Shown here: piece after piece, positions 12,693-23,398 of the stretch
Layout: each line of letters begins with the position of its first letter
How positions within the stretch are numbered: position 1 is the stretch's first letter
Origin: Syncephalis fuscata
Taxonomy: Eukaryota; Zoopagomycota; Zoopagomycetes; Zoopagales; Piptocephalidaceae
Direction of reading: 5' to 3'
DNA length: 64,000 nt
NCBI GenBank assembly: GCA_025786725.1
Contig: JAHLTZ010000043.1
Coordinates: 62,001-126,000, forward strand
Notes under the pieces: model-generated
Database searches by the model: none
Seen by the model: the letters and a program-made list of their open reading frames with translations, nothing else
What the model was told of the DNA's origin: nothing
Position numbers and translations under genes: made by a program

Positions 12693-14037
12693 GTTTAATA
12701 AATATGACTAATTTATTAGTCCATAAATCTTGATGCTTATCAATAGTTGTTGTCAACTTAACGGTATGAATGTATTTATTGGGATAACGGTATATAAATA
12801 TTACATCTTCATTTGTATTGCAATAAATAAATGGTCAAAGTAAATTAAATAAATTCTATGTCAAATACACTTGGCAATATACAAATAAATTTTATCATTA
12901 TTAATATTTAATTACTAGACAATAATACTCTACACAATAGAATAGCGATGTTGATTGCAATGTTAATATGGTCATTGAACAAGTTCACAACGCCAGTACA
13001 GATGGCTTGTTAATGTTTGGATTACATGAATTGTTGTAGTATACACTAAAATAATGTTTATGAAAAATAAGACTATTTAATAAAGTTTTGGCCATATATA
13101 TGGTGTGTGGACGAATAACTAATGAATAAATAATATTAATTGCGAAAGAAGAGAAAAAGAAAGGTGATAATGTAGATGGTCAGTTACACGATTGGTAAAT
13201 TGTTTGATGATTATGTAGGACAAAGTAATAAAAATATACATGTTAAATATGATTGCTTTTGTTTAATTACTCAAAGTTCTTTTTTACGATTATGGATGTG
13301 CGTTATTAGAAATAAAATATTTATTATTCAAAATTTAACAATAGAACGTATTTGTATGCAATTTTATGTGAGCAAAAAAGATAAACATAAGCGGATTGCC
13401 ATAATTGTAATAAAGCTTAGTTAAATAATACTGTTACTATTCTACTAAGTAGAATAATAAATAGATTACTAATATTATGCTTGATCTTGAATGATCTATA
13501 ATGTTAATAATTAGTGTTATCTAAGACTTGCTTAATTGTTTTTATAAATAAAGATTATCAACCTTTAATTAATAATTTCCACAAAAGTAGAATAAATGAC
13601 TAAAATAGTGTTAACTCAGATAAAAAGATCAGTTCAGTCTAGCAATCACTGCAAGACTGAAATGATCAAAAAGGTTCAAAATTCAAATAAAATAAAAAAG
13701 AATTTAAAACCAACATAAGATAATGTTTATTAAGATTAAAAAAATATGGTTGCCATTTTATAGCAAATGGTCTTGAATATTACGAAGGAAGAACTTGAAC
13801 GGCTTGTCTGTTCAATTTCTTCTTCAAGCAATATGAAACTAGTTTTATTTTAATAAGTAATATGGGGCCGTAAATTGAATGTATTTATAGACGCTGTGTT
13901 TCTTACCAAGAGTTAGAAACGATTGTAGTGTTGGAATCGCCGTGTCTTAACCGAAAGAATGGCCATCTTTTACTAGGACCCTGACTATTACCGGAAATGG
14001 AATAGTCACGTGATGCGGTTATTGCTAATTAAGTTTT
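12693..14037. other. Gene-free AT-rich stretch
   Basis: About 1.3 kb downstream of COPG. It contains an 82-codon ORF (13176-13424, +) rich in Ile/Lys with no recognisable motif, which I regard as chance in AT-rich DNA. Nothing else is seen. Confidence 0.45.
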
Positions 14038-14898
14038 CTACCAAATATGGTAAATAACGCAACTTACACCACAATTAGGCTGGTGAAATAGTAACAATAC
14101 CATTAGTGATGTTAGTAGCAATAGCTGCGTAATGAGTCCCGACGTGTAAAATAGATGAATGGCGCTGGAGGATTGGTTGAACTGTGTTAATCCATTAGTT
14201 GTTACAGGGAGATCACAACGCTTGGCCGCTTGGTACAACGTCGCAAGTGACGTATTTACCTCCTTATTAACGGATACAAATGGAGTGGACGGTGGCTTCC
14301 ACTGTAGTATAGTGGCAATGGTGGCTTTTGTGCAATAATCACAAGTAAAGTCGCCAAGTTCTGCCATGTCTTTTGGCAAGCCAATGATAGCGTTGTCATG
14401 TAAGACACAGTAGTTGCTGCTGCTATTATTACTGCTGTTGCCGCTATTGTCGTCGCGTAGACATATAGTCTGTCGATCAAGTCCAAAAGTATACCAGAGC
14501 TCATATGTGTCGACTACCATTTCATCGCCTGACTGCAGCTCGGTAGCACATCCTTTTCCTATTATTTCAAGTGCCAAGTTTGCCTGTTTTGGTGTACAAT
14601 AGTTGCTTGGCATTTTACCCGCAGTTGTGTTGCAAATATGCGGTAGCATATCGGAAAACGACATAGGTTCGCGAGTAAATACACCACAGTTTGGAAGCGA
14701 TTGAGAATCCAACGCTTTACGACAGTCGTTGCTCAAGCTACCTTCCGACATAAGCGTTTCCAATTTGCCATGTGGCTCTTTGACAAATGAATCGGTGGAG
14801 TCGGCTGCAAAACAATAATGCCATTGTCCGGCAACACCTATCAATAATAGCCACAATTTAAACACTTTAGTAACATCAGTAAACATTGTTTTTGTCAA
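14038..14898 (-). CDS. Cys-rich secreted GPI-type protein, family A copy 1 (286 aa)
   Basis: First of five paralogs in this window. It has an N-terminal signal/anchor ending near FAADSTDS, then a conserved cysteine framework: NDCRKAL, a CG pair, HICNTT, YCTPKQANLALEII, CATEL, then YELWYTF with a downstream TICL, YCVLH and CDYC, then LQWKPPS and a final RCDLPV. It has several N-glycosylation sequons and a hydrophobic C-terminal segment followed by an unusual 15-residue polar tail with two cysteines. The tail differs from the other copies, so this one could be a transmembrane rather than a GPI protein. The molecular function is unknown. It is likely a cell-surface or secreted structural or effector protein. 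Confidence 0.8.
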   Translation of the reverse strand: MTKTMFTDVTKVFKLWLLLIGVAGQWHYCFAADSTDSFVKEPHGKLETLMSEGSLSNDCRKALDSQSLPNCGVFTREPMSFSDMLPHICNTTAGKMPSNYCTPKQANLALEIIGKGCATELQSGDEMVVDTYELWYTFGLDRQTICLRDDNSGNSSNNSSSNYCVLHDNAIIGLPKDMAELGDFTCDYCTKATIATILQWKPPSTPFVSVNKEVNTSLATLYQAAKRCDLPVTTNGLTQFNQSSSAIHLFYTSGLITQLLLLTSLMVLLLFHQPNCGVSCVIYHIW

Positions 14899-15214
14899 TA
14901 TTCTTATAGCACTGGAATGTGAACAAGTGGCTGCGATTTGTTAGTCAATGTGTACTAGCGTAAAATAGATGTATGAATGATGGTAATATGTAGTATAGTT
15001 ATGCAGTAAAGGGGATAGTAATTGGAAAAAGATTTAATAATGAGACAAATGGTCAAGCATGTCTATTTAATTCTTTTTAGGATCGGCATAAATGTCTGAC
15101 AATACTTTATTATAAATAGAACATATGGCAGCAACAGGTTTTGATAGTGTAGAAAAAGGGGATAAATGTTAGAGTAATACTTGGTAGAATTATCAATATT
15201 TTATTATGGTGTCA
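14899..15214. other. Intergenic, upstream of family A copy 1
   Basis: About 316 bp separating two co-oriented paralogs. No ORF or repeat was recognised. Confidence 0.5.
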
Positions 15215-15976
15215 TTAAAAATGGAACAACAACAGGCCTATGACTGCGATAATACCTGCTGATGTTATTAGTGGTCGGGTGGATGTGGCAGCATTGACAG
15301 CGATTTTGCACTCTTTGGCAGATTGCTTGAAAGAATCTATCTTTGACGTGTATTTCTCACCGGCCAATGTTGCCGAACGGGGTGGCTTCTGCTTCAGTGC
15401 GTTCTCCAACATAACACGGCTGCAATCGCTACATTGCCCGTTTTGATCGTTCGTAGGTTGCGTGTTATTGCTAGTGGCAGCTTCCATGCAGTAACTGCCA
15501 TTGGGCAATTTTGTGCAAAAAGTATTGGCGTCTAGCGAGTACATCAGCCAGTCGGCGTACACGCTCTGAACGTCACCCTGTGCTGCTTTGAGTTCCTCTT
15601 GACACTCGGACTCCATCGTATCAAGTGCTTTATTGATTTGCGTCATTGAGCAAAAATGACCGCTGGCACCGTCAATAGGTGCGGCACATGCCATAGAGAT
15701 TGATTTGCCAGGCGGTACAATTGTTTCAATGCTTGCGCAGGGCGGTGCCACATCAGATCCTAAAAGTGCTTTACGGCATTTGTCCGACGCTTTAGAAAAG
15801 GAACTAGCAGTATCTTTACTGTTAGTGTTTACGTTATTGTTATTGCTGCTGCTAGGAGCTGGTCCTGCTGCTACTGCTGCTGACGTTGAAGGTGTGGCAG
15901 CCAAAACTGTCTGCATCACATTTACGCCTACGAAGACAGATAGTAGCAGCAGCAAGGCATTAGTAAGACGTGTCAT
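15215..15976 (-). CDS. Cys-rich secreted GPI-type protein, family A copy 2 (253 aa)
   Basis: Cleanest member of the family. A signal peptide (residues 1-27) is followed by a low-complexity Asn/Ser/Ala linker (about 28-60) and the conserved core DKCRKAL, APPCASI, MACAAPIDGASGHFC, TQINKALDTMESECQEEL, YADWLMYSL, TFC, SYCMEA, CSDC, LKQKPPRS and ECKIAV. A hydrophobic tail (ITSAGIIAVIGLLLFHF) preceded by small residues predicts GPI anchoring. It has no introns. It lies in tandem with copies 1, 3 and 4, all on the minus strand. I know of no assigned function. It is probably a surface glycoprotein. Confidence 0.82.
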   Translation of the reverse strand: MTRLTNALLLLLSVFVGVNVMQTVLAATPSTSAAVAAGPAPSSSNNNNVNTNSKDTASSFSKASDKCRKALLGSDVAPPCASIETIVPPGKSISMACAAPIDGASGHFCSMTQINKALDTMESECQEELKAAQGDVQSVYADWLMYSLDANTFCTKLPNGSYCMEAATSNNTQPTNDQNGQCSDCSRVMLENALKQKPPRSATLAGEKYTSKIDSFKQSAKECKIAVNAATSTRPLITSAGIIAVIGLLLFHF

Positions 15977-16563
15977 TGTATATTATAAATAGTAAAGTCG
16001 TTCGTAGTAAATTGCAAATAATGGCGAAATAATAGAAAAGGTTGAAAATTTCATGATGGAGGGGCAAGTTTCATAACCAGACCGTGCACCATGTTCACGT
16101 GCTACAGTTAAAATAAAAGGCCTCTTTCGTCTCAATCATTTTGTGCACGAAGACAAATAGAAAATTTAGTTTCTCTAAAAAGACTAAATACTTAGCTTTT
16201 CAGGAAAAGAACATTTGATCATAGAAAAGTGTAAGAGTTGTAATCGATCATACGGAAGAAAGGAAGGGAAGTTGATGATTGGTCAACAGGTTAATTACTA
16301 TTACCGCATTTGGTAATAGTAATTTATTTGTTTTTACACTAAAAAGTCGTATTTACACATATTTTATCGTATTTCAAGTGATATTGTCTGTTTACACAAA
16401 TAGATATATAGTTAATTAGATTGTATTACTAATAGAAAAGATCTAAAGATCTAAAGTCTACATTATCGCCCATTCATATATGTCTTTAATTATTGCTGTA
16501 TTTTATAGTATCATTTAAAGTTATTACATTAATAAAATAATAGCAGTGTTATTTATTATAGGT
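15977..16563. other. Intergenic between family A copies 2 and 3
   Basis: 587 bp with no credible gene. A short direct repeat of ATCTAAAG lies near 16440-16456. Confidence 0.45.
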
Positions 16564-17283
16564 TTAAACGTTAAACATTAATGCAGCAACAGTTGCAATA
16601 ACTACAGCACCAAATGACTTGGGTGCTGAGGCCGATGAACTTTTAGTTTTGGATTCAGAGTCAAAAGCTATGGAATTAGAAGATTTTATGTTGCACTGTT
16701 TAGCCGCTCTAAAAGGATCTGCGGTCAGTTTTTTATAGGCTTTTTGTTCGTAATTGGTTGTTAATTGAGGATTCCAATCAATCCAGAGCTGGAGTTCAGC
16801 CTTGTCACAATCGTTGCATTTGTCCGATTGTATTTGTGGGTCTTCCGAGTCTTCAGACCCTGAATTGCAGTAAGATCCTTCGGAGTTTTTAAGGCATTTA
16901 ATTGTGCTTGTTACAGGATACTTCATCCATTTCTTATATCTTGACTTGACTGGTTTTACTGACGATTCCAATTCTTTTTTACAATCTTTCTTTAATGCAT
17001 CTAGTGCTTTGGTGACTTGCTCGGCAGAACAACGGCGGCCAACGGTGTTGTCATCTGGTGTACTGCAAAACTTATTGAGCTCGATGGACTCTTTGTCTTT
17101 TGCATGGTTGTTGCAAGGTGGAGAAACATCTGTGCTATTAAGTGTTTTTTGACATTCAATAGATATGTTCGCAGAAGAACCCGAATCAGTTGACTTTGGC
17201 TGGGCTGTGGCCAAGGCTGCTATAGCCAATAGGAGAATGCCAATGCTAATGAATCGCACCATTATGTGAAGAGTTAATACCAA
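16564..17283 (-). CDS. Cys-rich secreted GPI-type protein, family A copy 3 (239 aa)
   Basis: A signal peptide (ISIGILLLAIAALATAQ) is followed by the family framework: IECQKTL, SPPCNN, KFCSTPDD, RRCSAEQVTKALDALKKDCKKEL, YKKWMKYPV, TIKCL, SYCNSG, KCNDCDKAELQLWIDWNP, QCNIK. The C-terminal hydrophobic segment (FGAVVIATVAALMFNV) fits a GPI signal. It is more Lys/Ser-rich and lacks the APIDGA segment seen in copies 2 and 5. It has no introns. The function is unknown. Confidence 0.8.
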   Translation of the reverse strand: MVLTLHIMVRFISIGILLLAIAALATAQPKSTDSGSSANISIECQKTLNSTDVSPPCNNHAKDKESIELNKFCSTPDDNTVGRRCSAEQVTKALDALKKDCKKELESSVKPVKSRYKKWMKYPVTSTIKCLKNSEGSYCNSGSEDSEDPQIQSDKCNDCDKAELQLWIDWNPQLTTNYEQKAYKKLTADPFRAAKQCNIKSSNSIAFDSESKTKSSSASAPKSFGAVVIATVAALMFNV

Positions 17284-17793
17284 GTAATAAGAGAGTTCAA
17301 AAAGAATAAAGACAAGAAATTTAATCAGGACTGATAGGTTTATATAGAAAAATGGTACTCATCATGTAATAGATATTTAATACTCATTCTATTCTATTTT
17401 AAAATAAAAACCAGATTTGTTGTGCCAATTGGTTACAGTAGATATAGATAGTTTCAGTTTTTTATCTTCAAGGAGAGTTGACAAATGAGTAATTTTACTA
17501 GCTCATGAAAGCTATGAACCCATTGGCTGTACTTGCCATCAAGACATTAGGCCTTAGATTTTGTACACGACGGGTTTCAGCTTCCGTCCAGTTGTGCGAA
17601 AAAAGGGATTACAGATATAATATGGCGCACCATTATAGCAGTTTTAAATAAAGGCATACTGAAGTTAACAACTTTATTATGAGGTGCAAGTGTAAGGTTA
17701 TATTGAAACAAATGACGACAGCAGCTGATTTTGATAGCAATAACATGATGATGTTTATTAATAAAATTTACTAGTTGTTATTACGTGGAATAT
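17284..17793. other. Intergenic between family A copies 3 and 4
   Basis: 510 bp, AT-rich, with no ORF or RNA recognised. Confidence 0.45.
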
Positions 17794-18532
17794 TTAGACA
17801 CAGAGCATGAGCGCTCCAATCATTGCAACGATGGTAAGATTAATTAAGTTGGTGCTTGGGGATTGGAGGATTGAAGACGCATTAGGAGTAGTGGTGGTGG
17901 TGGCGGCGATTGGTTTTGTGCTAACATTGCACTGTGCAGCCCGCTGTTTGTGCAATTCAGTCATTTGAGCTACTAGTGCCGATGTGTCGTTATTTGACCG
18001 CGATGGCGTCCATTTGACCCACTGCTCGGCCAAAATACGTTGACAATCAGTACACTTGTTTTGTTCCTGGGTTTCCCTCGTGGCATTGGCCAATGATGCA
18101 AGACAATAGTCTCCTTTGGAGTCTTTGGAACAAGATACAGCATTGCCTACATCATTTCCTAGCCATGAGATGTATACGTTGTTGACAAATTCGTGCGATT
18201 TTTGCAGCTCTGACTTGCAGCTTTTCTCAAGAGCATCCAGTGCCTTGTTAGTTTGCGCGTAGAGCAACGGTGGCCGTTGGCATCATCCGCTGGCGCAGAG
18301 CATACTGCAGTGGCGTTGGCAGGGTTTTCGACATTAACGTCTTTTTGCAGGGCGGGCTGACATCAGGTCCAGTGATTGTCTTCATACAGTCGTCAGAAAC
18401 ACCAGGTATAGGATTAGGACGAGATGGAAATTGAGCTGGAGGTTGAGCTGGAGGTTGAACTGGAGCTGTCTGGGCCAGGGCCATGCCTGTTACAGCCAGC
18501 AATCCGATGTAAATGCAGATGAGTCGAGACAT
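17794..18532 (-). pseudogene. Cys-rich GPI-type family A copy 4, frame broken twice
   Basis: The N-terminal part (18532 inward) has a signal peptide, a Pro/Gln repeat (QPPAQPPAQ) and the family text DDCMKTI...SPPC in one frame. The expected CSAPADDANGHRC segment then lies in a second frame, and QTNKALDALEKSCKSEL to the GPI tail (ending TIVAMIGALMLCV) lies in a third. Each break is explained by one missing base: one at the T5 run 18342-18346 (A5 on the coding strand), the other near 18255-18270. Because both intervening frames keep family-conserved residues, the damage is very recent or is an assembly error. If the sequence is right, the gene is a pseudogene. If not, it is an intact 240-250 aa paralog. 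Confidence 0.75.
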
Positions 18533-19639
18533 TGTGAATTTAGAGATATCAATTAGTAAAAGGAAACCAGGAATAATATGAAATGAAAGCGGAAATGGTG
18601 TAAATACCGCCTATTTAAAGTCGCGAAAAAGATTGGTTTCAGTAGTAAAACGTGTAGTCCGAAAAAATCAATTAAGGGGTATATCTATGCAACCACTATT
18701 GTCGCCTGAGACATTTTAATGGTGTGTTTATAATTTACTAAAAGGGACAAGTTATATGGGTAGTTCAACGTATTCGTCTCCTGTTTGTTGTCGTTATAAA
18801 TAGCCAGCATCATAATAATCGAGTGCAATAAGTAAATGATCGTTTGTGACCACAAATACCTCACATGTTGCCTTGCTCCTAGTAATCGTTCGCTATGAAG
18901 CAATAAATAAACGCCTCATGTTGCAAAGTTTGTATTTCAAAACTTTATAAAAGTGCTTACTTTGAGCCATCAGTCATTAAATAAATTAATACAACGTTCG
19001 TTTGTATATGTTTGATCATCTGATTTTTAAAACAAGCCAATAGTAAATCTGCTCAAAGCGTATTGCTATCAAACAGTGTTTTATAATATTCCTGTTTAGA
19101 AAGGCAGGTGGAATATGACAAAACCGGTACAGCATTAGGTAGTACGGCATAGTGTACGCAGTTACACATATGGGCACCGTTAATTAACGTTAAATAAATT
19201 AAAAACATTAGATGAAATTTGAGTAATTGGTTTGTTGAAATAAAATAATAATAATCTCAAGTACTATAAATGAAGAGATACTCATTCAATTTGATATTAA
19301 TAGACTTCCTACAACAAAAGTGCCGTTTTAGCTAATAGTAGCTACGATTGATATGCAATGAGTATGATGGTACTGTTTGTAATTGATGCAATTATTTTAA
19401 AGCATATGATAATAATATTGTCATGTTTAGTAAGTATAATTTGCAGTATTTATTGTATTGAATAGCATACGCAATCGTGTAAGATTATACTATAAATAGA
19501 ATGCATCGCACGAGCATGCACAGCCGCTATTTTTATTTATCTACCGCTATTTATTCTTTTTATCGTATATTAGTTTTACTGCAATTATCTTTAATTGCCC
19601 ATATTTTCAAATATTTATAACAAACGTATATGGCAAAAC
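18533..19639. other. Gene-free stretch, AT-rich
   Basis: About 1.1 kb. One 72-codon antisense ORF (18685-18903) has no signal or motif and I do not support it. Nothing else was recognised. Confidence 0.45.
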
Positions 19640-21585
19640 CATGACGTTTTATTGCATTTATGTCGCTTCATGGATGGTCAAAAACTAGTTTTTTACAAAT
19701 AGCTGTCGTCTTATTTATCAAACAATAGTTGGCCTATCTGGTTATTGGAAACAAAAATATAGACAAGCATTTTGTTTAGACGATAAATTTGAACAAGAAT
19801 GGCCTACACGGTATAATTGGACATTAATGCTAAAGCAAAATTTGAAGGCTTTAAATTTGATGCAAATCAGACAGAAAAAGAACATTTAATATTATTTGCT
19901 AGTACAACTATTGATAATATCGATAGCAAATTTATACTACCTGTTAGTGATTTATCGTTTGTTTTTAATTTTGATACCATTCGGTGGTTTTATGCTTATC
20001 ACCGACGCCAACAGACCTATTGCAGCTTTATGGCAGGCCGCTTCAAAAAGTACATATGCCAATTACCAATTAATGGACACGCTCAGTTGAGTCTTATCGA
20101 CGTCAATCCTTGGTATACATTAGTGCAGGACGTAAAAAAGTTAAAAGTGTGGTCAGTTCAGCATGATGTTTTTAGCAAGAAAGATGAGCGTAGCAATAAG
20201 GAGTTACTTTGGAAAAAGCTAACTATTCCTTCTTCATCTTTATTCGATAAAAAGTTCAAATTTGCTCTGTCAAGAGAACAAATTAATTTATTGTGGCTTA
20301 TGCCTCTATAGACACATTTAAAGGCGTAAAATCTGTGAATATTGGCAATCCAATAGGTAACTGATAATCAATATTAATGTTTATACAAGCATTTATTAAT
20401 ATTAATAATAGTAAACTTATATCAAATAAAAGCCCAATTATTAAAAAAATGAATCTAAATATCTTGGTGATTTAATCAATATTCCAGTATGTCTTTGACA
20501 ATTAAAGCTTTAAAAAAGCAAAACATTGAATGACGAGGTTCAATTCTAGTATGGCCTGATGCTGGCTATTCGCCTCCGAGTATTATTCATTTTCAATGTA
20601 GAGATAAATTTAAGAGAAGCGCAGAGAATACTTATGTAATTGGATTTTATAACGACTGGATCTTTTTACAAACTAGCTATATAAAAGAGACATATCACAC
20701 ATTCAATTTATTTGACTTGAACAAAACCCAATGGTATAAAAGGTTAAAAAAAAGACCAATTTCAATCTAAAAGAATATTATTGGATTAAATTAGCATTCC
20801 ATATTGCTCGAGCAACATAATTGAGGCCGAGAGGTATTCAGAAAAGACGTGTTAAATCATTGTATTGGTATAAAAGACAGATCAAACGGTAATACTTGTG
20901 GAATTTAGTGCAACATTGTCTTTGTTTGCACGGGGCAAGTTTTTACTAAATAATTCGATAGAATCAATATTCGACAGCAGAAATGACGATCAATTACTGC
21001 CAATTAACAAATTTGATCGAGGACTTGTATTATGGAAGAGACCTATAAATAATATTAATATTACAAAATTATATAGTGAAAAACTGGTTGTTGTTCAAAA
21101 TCATAACACATTAGATGTGCTAAATGCACGAGATGGAAGTTTATTGTGTTTAATTGCTTGTCCATTTTATTCAAAATTTACCTCATTTCTCGGATCTTTA
21201 TGTAGAATTCTCAGTGGAGAACACGGTGAAGTTGGTTTGTCGATATTCAAACTAGTCGCATTTATAAATCACCAAATTGTCTTAACAAAAAACAAATTAA
21301 AGATGGCATTAAATATGAGTCTTTAGGTCCTATTGAAGCAATACTTCCGCAGACCCAATAGGACATGTGGAAGGCAAACTTTCCAAATATTATGTATCTA
21401 ATGCTGTTGTTGGCCGAATTGACGCTAACGGCGGTAATTTATACGAAGCATATATGATAAATAAAAAATTATTTGAAATATTTATTACAGGCAATTATTA
21501 TAATTTATTATATCGTTGTTTGTTTCTTCGAATCGTTCACTTTATCAAAAGAAAGTGTTTTTATGAAACATTTCTTGATTTTTAG
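19640..21585 (+). pseudogene. Decayed F-box/beta-propeller-like gene
   Basis: Three blocks on the plus strand (about 19750-20311, 20550-20760 and 20898-21585) translate to text that reads as one degraded protein, interrupted by stops and frame changes. The first block has an F-box-like end (WKQKYRQAF...FEQEWPTRYNW) in one frame, continuing in another (FEGFKFDANQTEKEHLILF). The later blocks hold propeller-like strand repeats such as YVIGFYNDWIFLQTS and VVVQNHNTLDVLNARDGSLL. No continuous gene can be made with GT-AG introns. The F-box/propeller reading is by resemblance only. The evidence for a broken former gene is better than for its identity. Confidence 0.45.
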
Positions 21586-22025
21586 TTCATATAACACTGC
21601 TGAAATGTCTAATATTTTTTAATTAATTAACTGCATCTATAGACTACCGTCATCTTAATGCATGTAAAAGTATGTTAATGTTTCTAGATCACCAATCGGC
21701 AACTCGTAGTAATTTGGGTACTTTTCAGCATATTTTTAAATAACTCTACAGAAAAGCTCAGGATAGTTTTGCGCCATAAAGATTAAAGAATTAAGGTTAT
21801 TAGTATAAATCAATTGTTAGTATGCCTACATGTCTAATGCATACAGATTTTTATATGCAAAAACAGACACTAAAATAACTAGAATAACAACTTATAATTC
21901 AAATAAACCATATATTTATTACTACAAGTTTGAACAAGTGTATAGATACACCTAAGTGCAGACCTGTTGTTAATATAATAGAAATATTGATTGAAAGTTG
22001 AGTATCCAAATGCATTGATTATAAT
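21586..22025. other. Gene-free stretch, 3' of the micro-exon gene
   Basis: 440 bp, AT-rich. No ORF was recognised. It probably carries the 3' UTR and terminator of the gene on the minus strand. Confidence 0.4.
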
Positions 22026-23398
22026 CTAATATATGATAAAGTCGAACAGCAGTTTAAATGTCCTTGGTTCTACCGAATGCATACCTAAAGTGTATGTGAC
22101 TAGCAGTTCAATTAGATTACCAACGCTAGTTTTCAAATCTATTAGCATTATTTCAGACCATAGTTACATATAGCGTATTTCATATAATTAGTAAATAGCC
22201 GATAAATATACAGTATAGCTTACCATCTATCCGTACAAGTATTAAGTAAACATAGCAATGATATGTAATTAGTGTACAGTTGATTGATATACAATGTTAC
22301 TTACTGCTTGTTAGTATTATGTAATAACTACACACTATTCATAACATATGGTTAATGTATATTCAATTACCATATACTACAGTTACAGTCTGCTAAAAAT
22401 ATCTTACTAAACATGGGCAGAGCATAATGTGCTATTAGATTATAGTTGCTTTATATACAATGTCACTTACCTTCTATTGATATTAAGTTGTTAGGCACAA
22501 AGAGTGCACAGAATTTGATTAAAATGTAACTTATTAATACATGATCTTACTTGCGAACTATTAATATAGGTTACCAAACACACAAAATACATAGCATGTA
22601 ATTAGTATATATTTAATTAATGTATAATCTCACTCACTAACTATTGATACAAATTATTAAACACATACGGTCTATTTTATATGATTAGTATACACTTGAT
22701 TATTATATAATGAAACCTACATGCTATCAATACAAGTTATTAGGCAGACATGATGCGTATCATCTAATTAGCTTATAGCTACTTAATATACAATGGCACT
22801 TACGATCTATTAAAGTTGATTTAAAATATAAATGTTATTTGGTCAGTTAAACAACTAATTATTTCTAGTTTAATTTACCTCCTAATAATATAAATATGAT
22901 GTATTAATATCATAAGTGTGTATTTTATTCACTGTTATATATTAAACTTATTCTTAGCCAGTGGCGCTAATTTACCCGTTGTGTATTAATAAACAATCGC
23001 TAATTAGCACATCAATGGCTATGTATAATTCAAACCTACCGTCTGTTTGTGTGTTTATTGTGTTTAGCATGTGCGTAAAGTGCACAGTAAGTGCCAGAAC
23101 AATAATCCATAAGTATAACTTACCATCTAACATCATCGTTAGTTAAACATGACACTAGTAAATATATACTATTGCATATTGGTTGTAATTGCAACATACC
23201 ATGAGGGGCCGAGACTGGCATAGCATCCACCATGATCATATCGACCACAAAAGCCGCGACAATAATGCAGATGATGGCAATGGAAATATTTATAATAATG
23301 GTGTTTTTGAAGCAACAATGGAATGAAATGCAAGATGCTTGAAATATAGTGGATAAAAGCGGTGTTTGAGCAGAAAGTAGAATGCAATAATAAAGCAT
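22026..23398 (-). CDS. Secreted micro-exon gene: 11 consecutive 3-nt exons
   Basis: Exon 1 (23200-23398) encodes 66 residues with a long hydrophobic signal/anchor (INISIAIICIIVAAFVV) and ends in phase 1 at a GTATGT donor. Downstream, eleven AG-NNN-GT sites follow. The triplets are at 23124-23126, 23040-23042, 22879-22881, 22804-22806, 22721-22723, 22638-22640, 22555-22557, 22471-22473, 22387-22389, 22301-22303 and 22224-22226. On the coding strand they read atg, acg, gag, atc, cat, tta, ttc, aag, act, taa, atg. In phase 1 the chain has no stop and gives D-D-G-D-P-F-I-Q-D-L-N before a last exon (22026-22138) of 37 codons ending in TAG. Introns are 72-85 nt apart from one of 158 nt, and one uses GCAAGT. 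The tenth triplet could instead be a 2-nt exon, which would end the protein early. No family is recognised. This is sequence-only evidence, with no transcript data. Confidence 0.6.
22139..23199 (-). repeat. Degenerate tandem array of intron + micro-exon units (~83 bp)
   Basis: Successive units share a layout on the minus strand: GTAAGT-like donor, CATTGTATAT-like block, TACTAATTA-like block about 35 nt in, CCTAATAACTTGTATCAATAG-like end, then a triplet, then the next donor. Unit length is about 77-88 nt, except for one double-length unit (22882-23039) that may contain a lost micro-exon near 22970-22985. Sequence between units is strongly diverged while the AG and GT positions are kept. Confidence 0.75.

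Noticed and set aside
18248-18346. Programmed frameshifting or selenocysteine recoding in family A copy 4
   Set aside because: The breaks are not at in-frame TGA codons, no structured slippery site is seen, and the four sister genes are continuous. Single-base deletions explain both breaks.
20530-20560. tRNA T-arm-like GGTTCAATTCTAG
   Set aside because: No matching acceptor, D or anticodon arms can be folded around it.
22139-23199. Plain AT-rich satellite or minisatellite with no function
   Set aside because: The units are much diverged, yet AG and GT stay exactly three bases apart and the exon-1 phase gives a stop-free chain. Neutral decay would not preserve this, although transcripts are needed to be sure.
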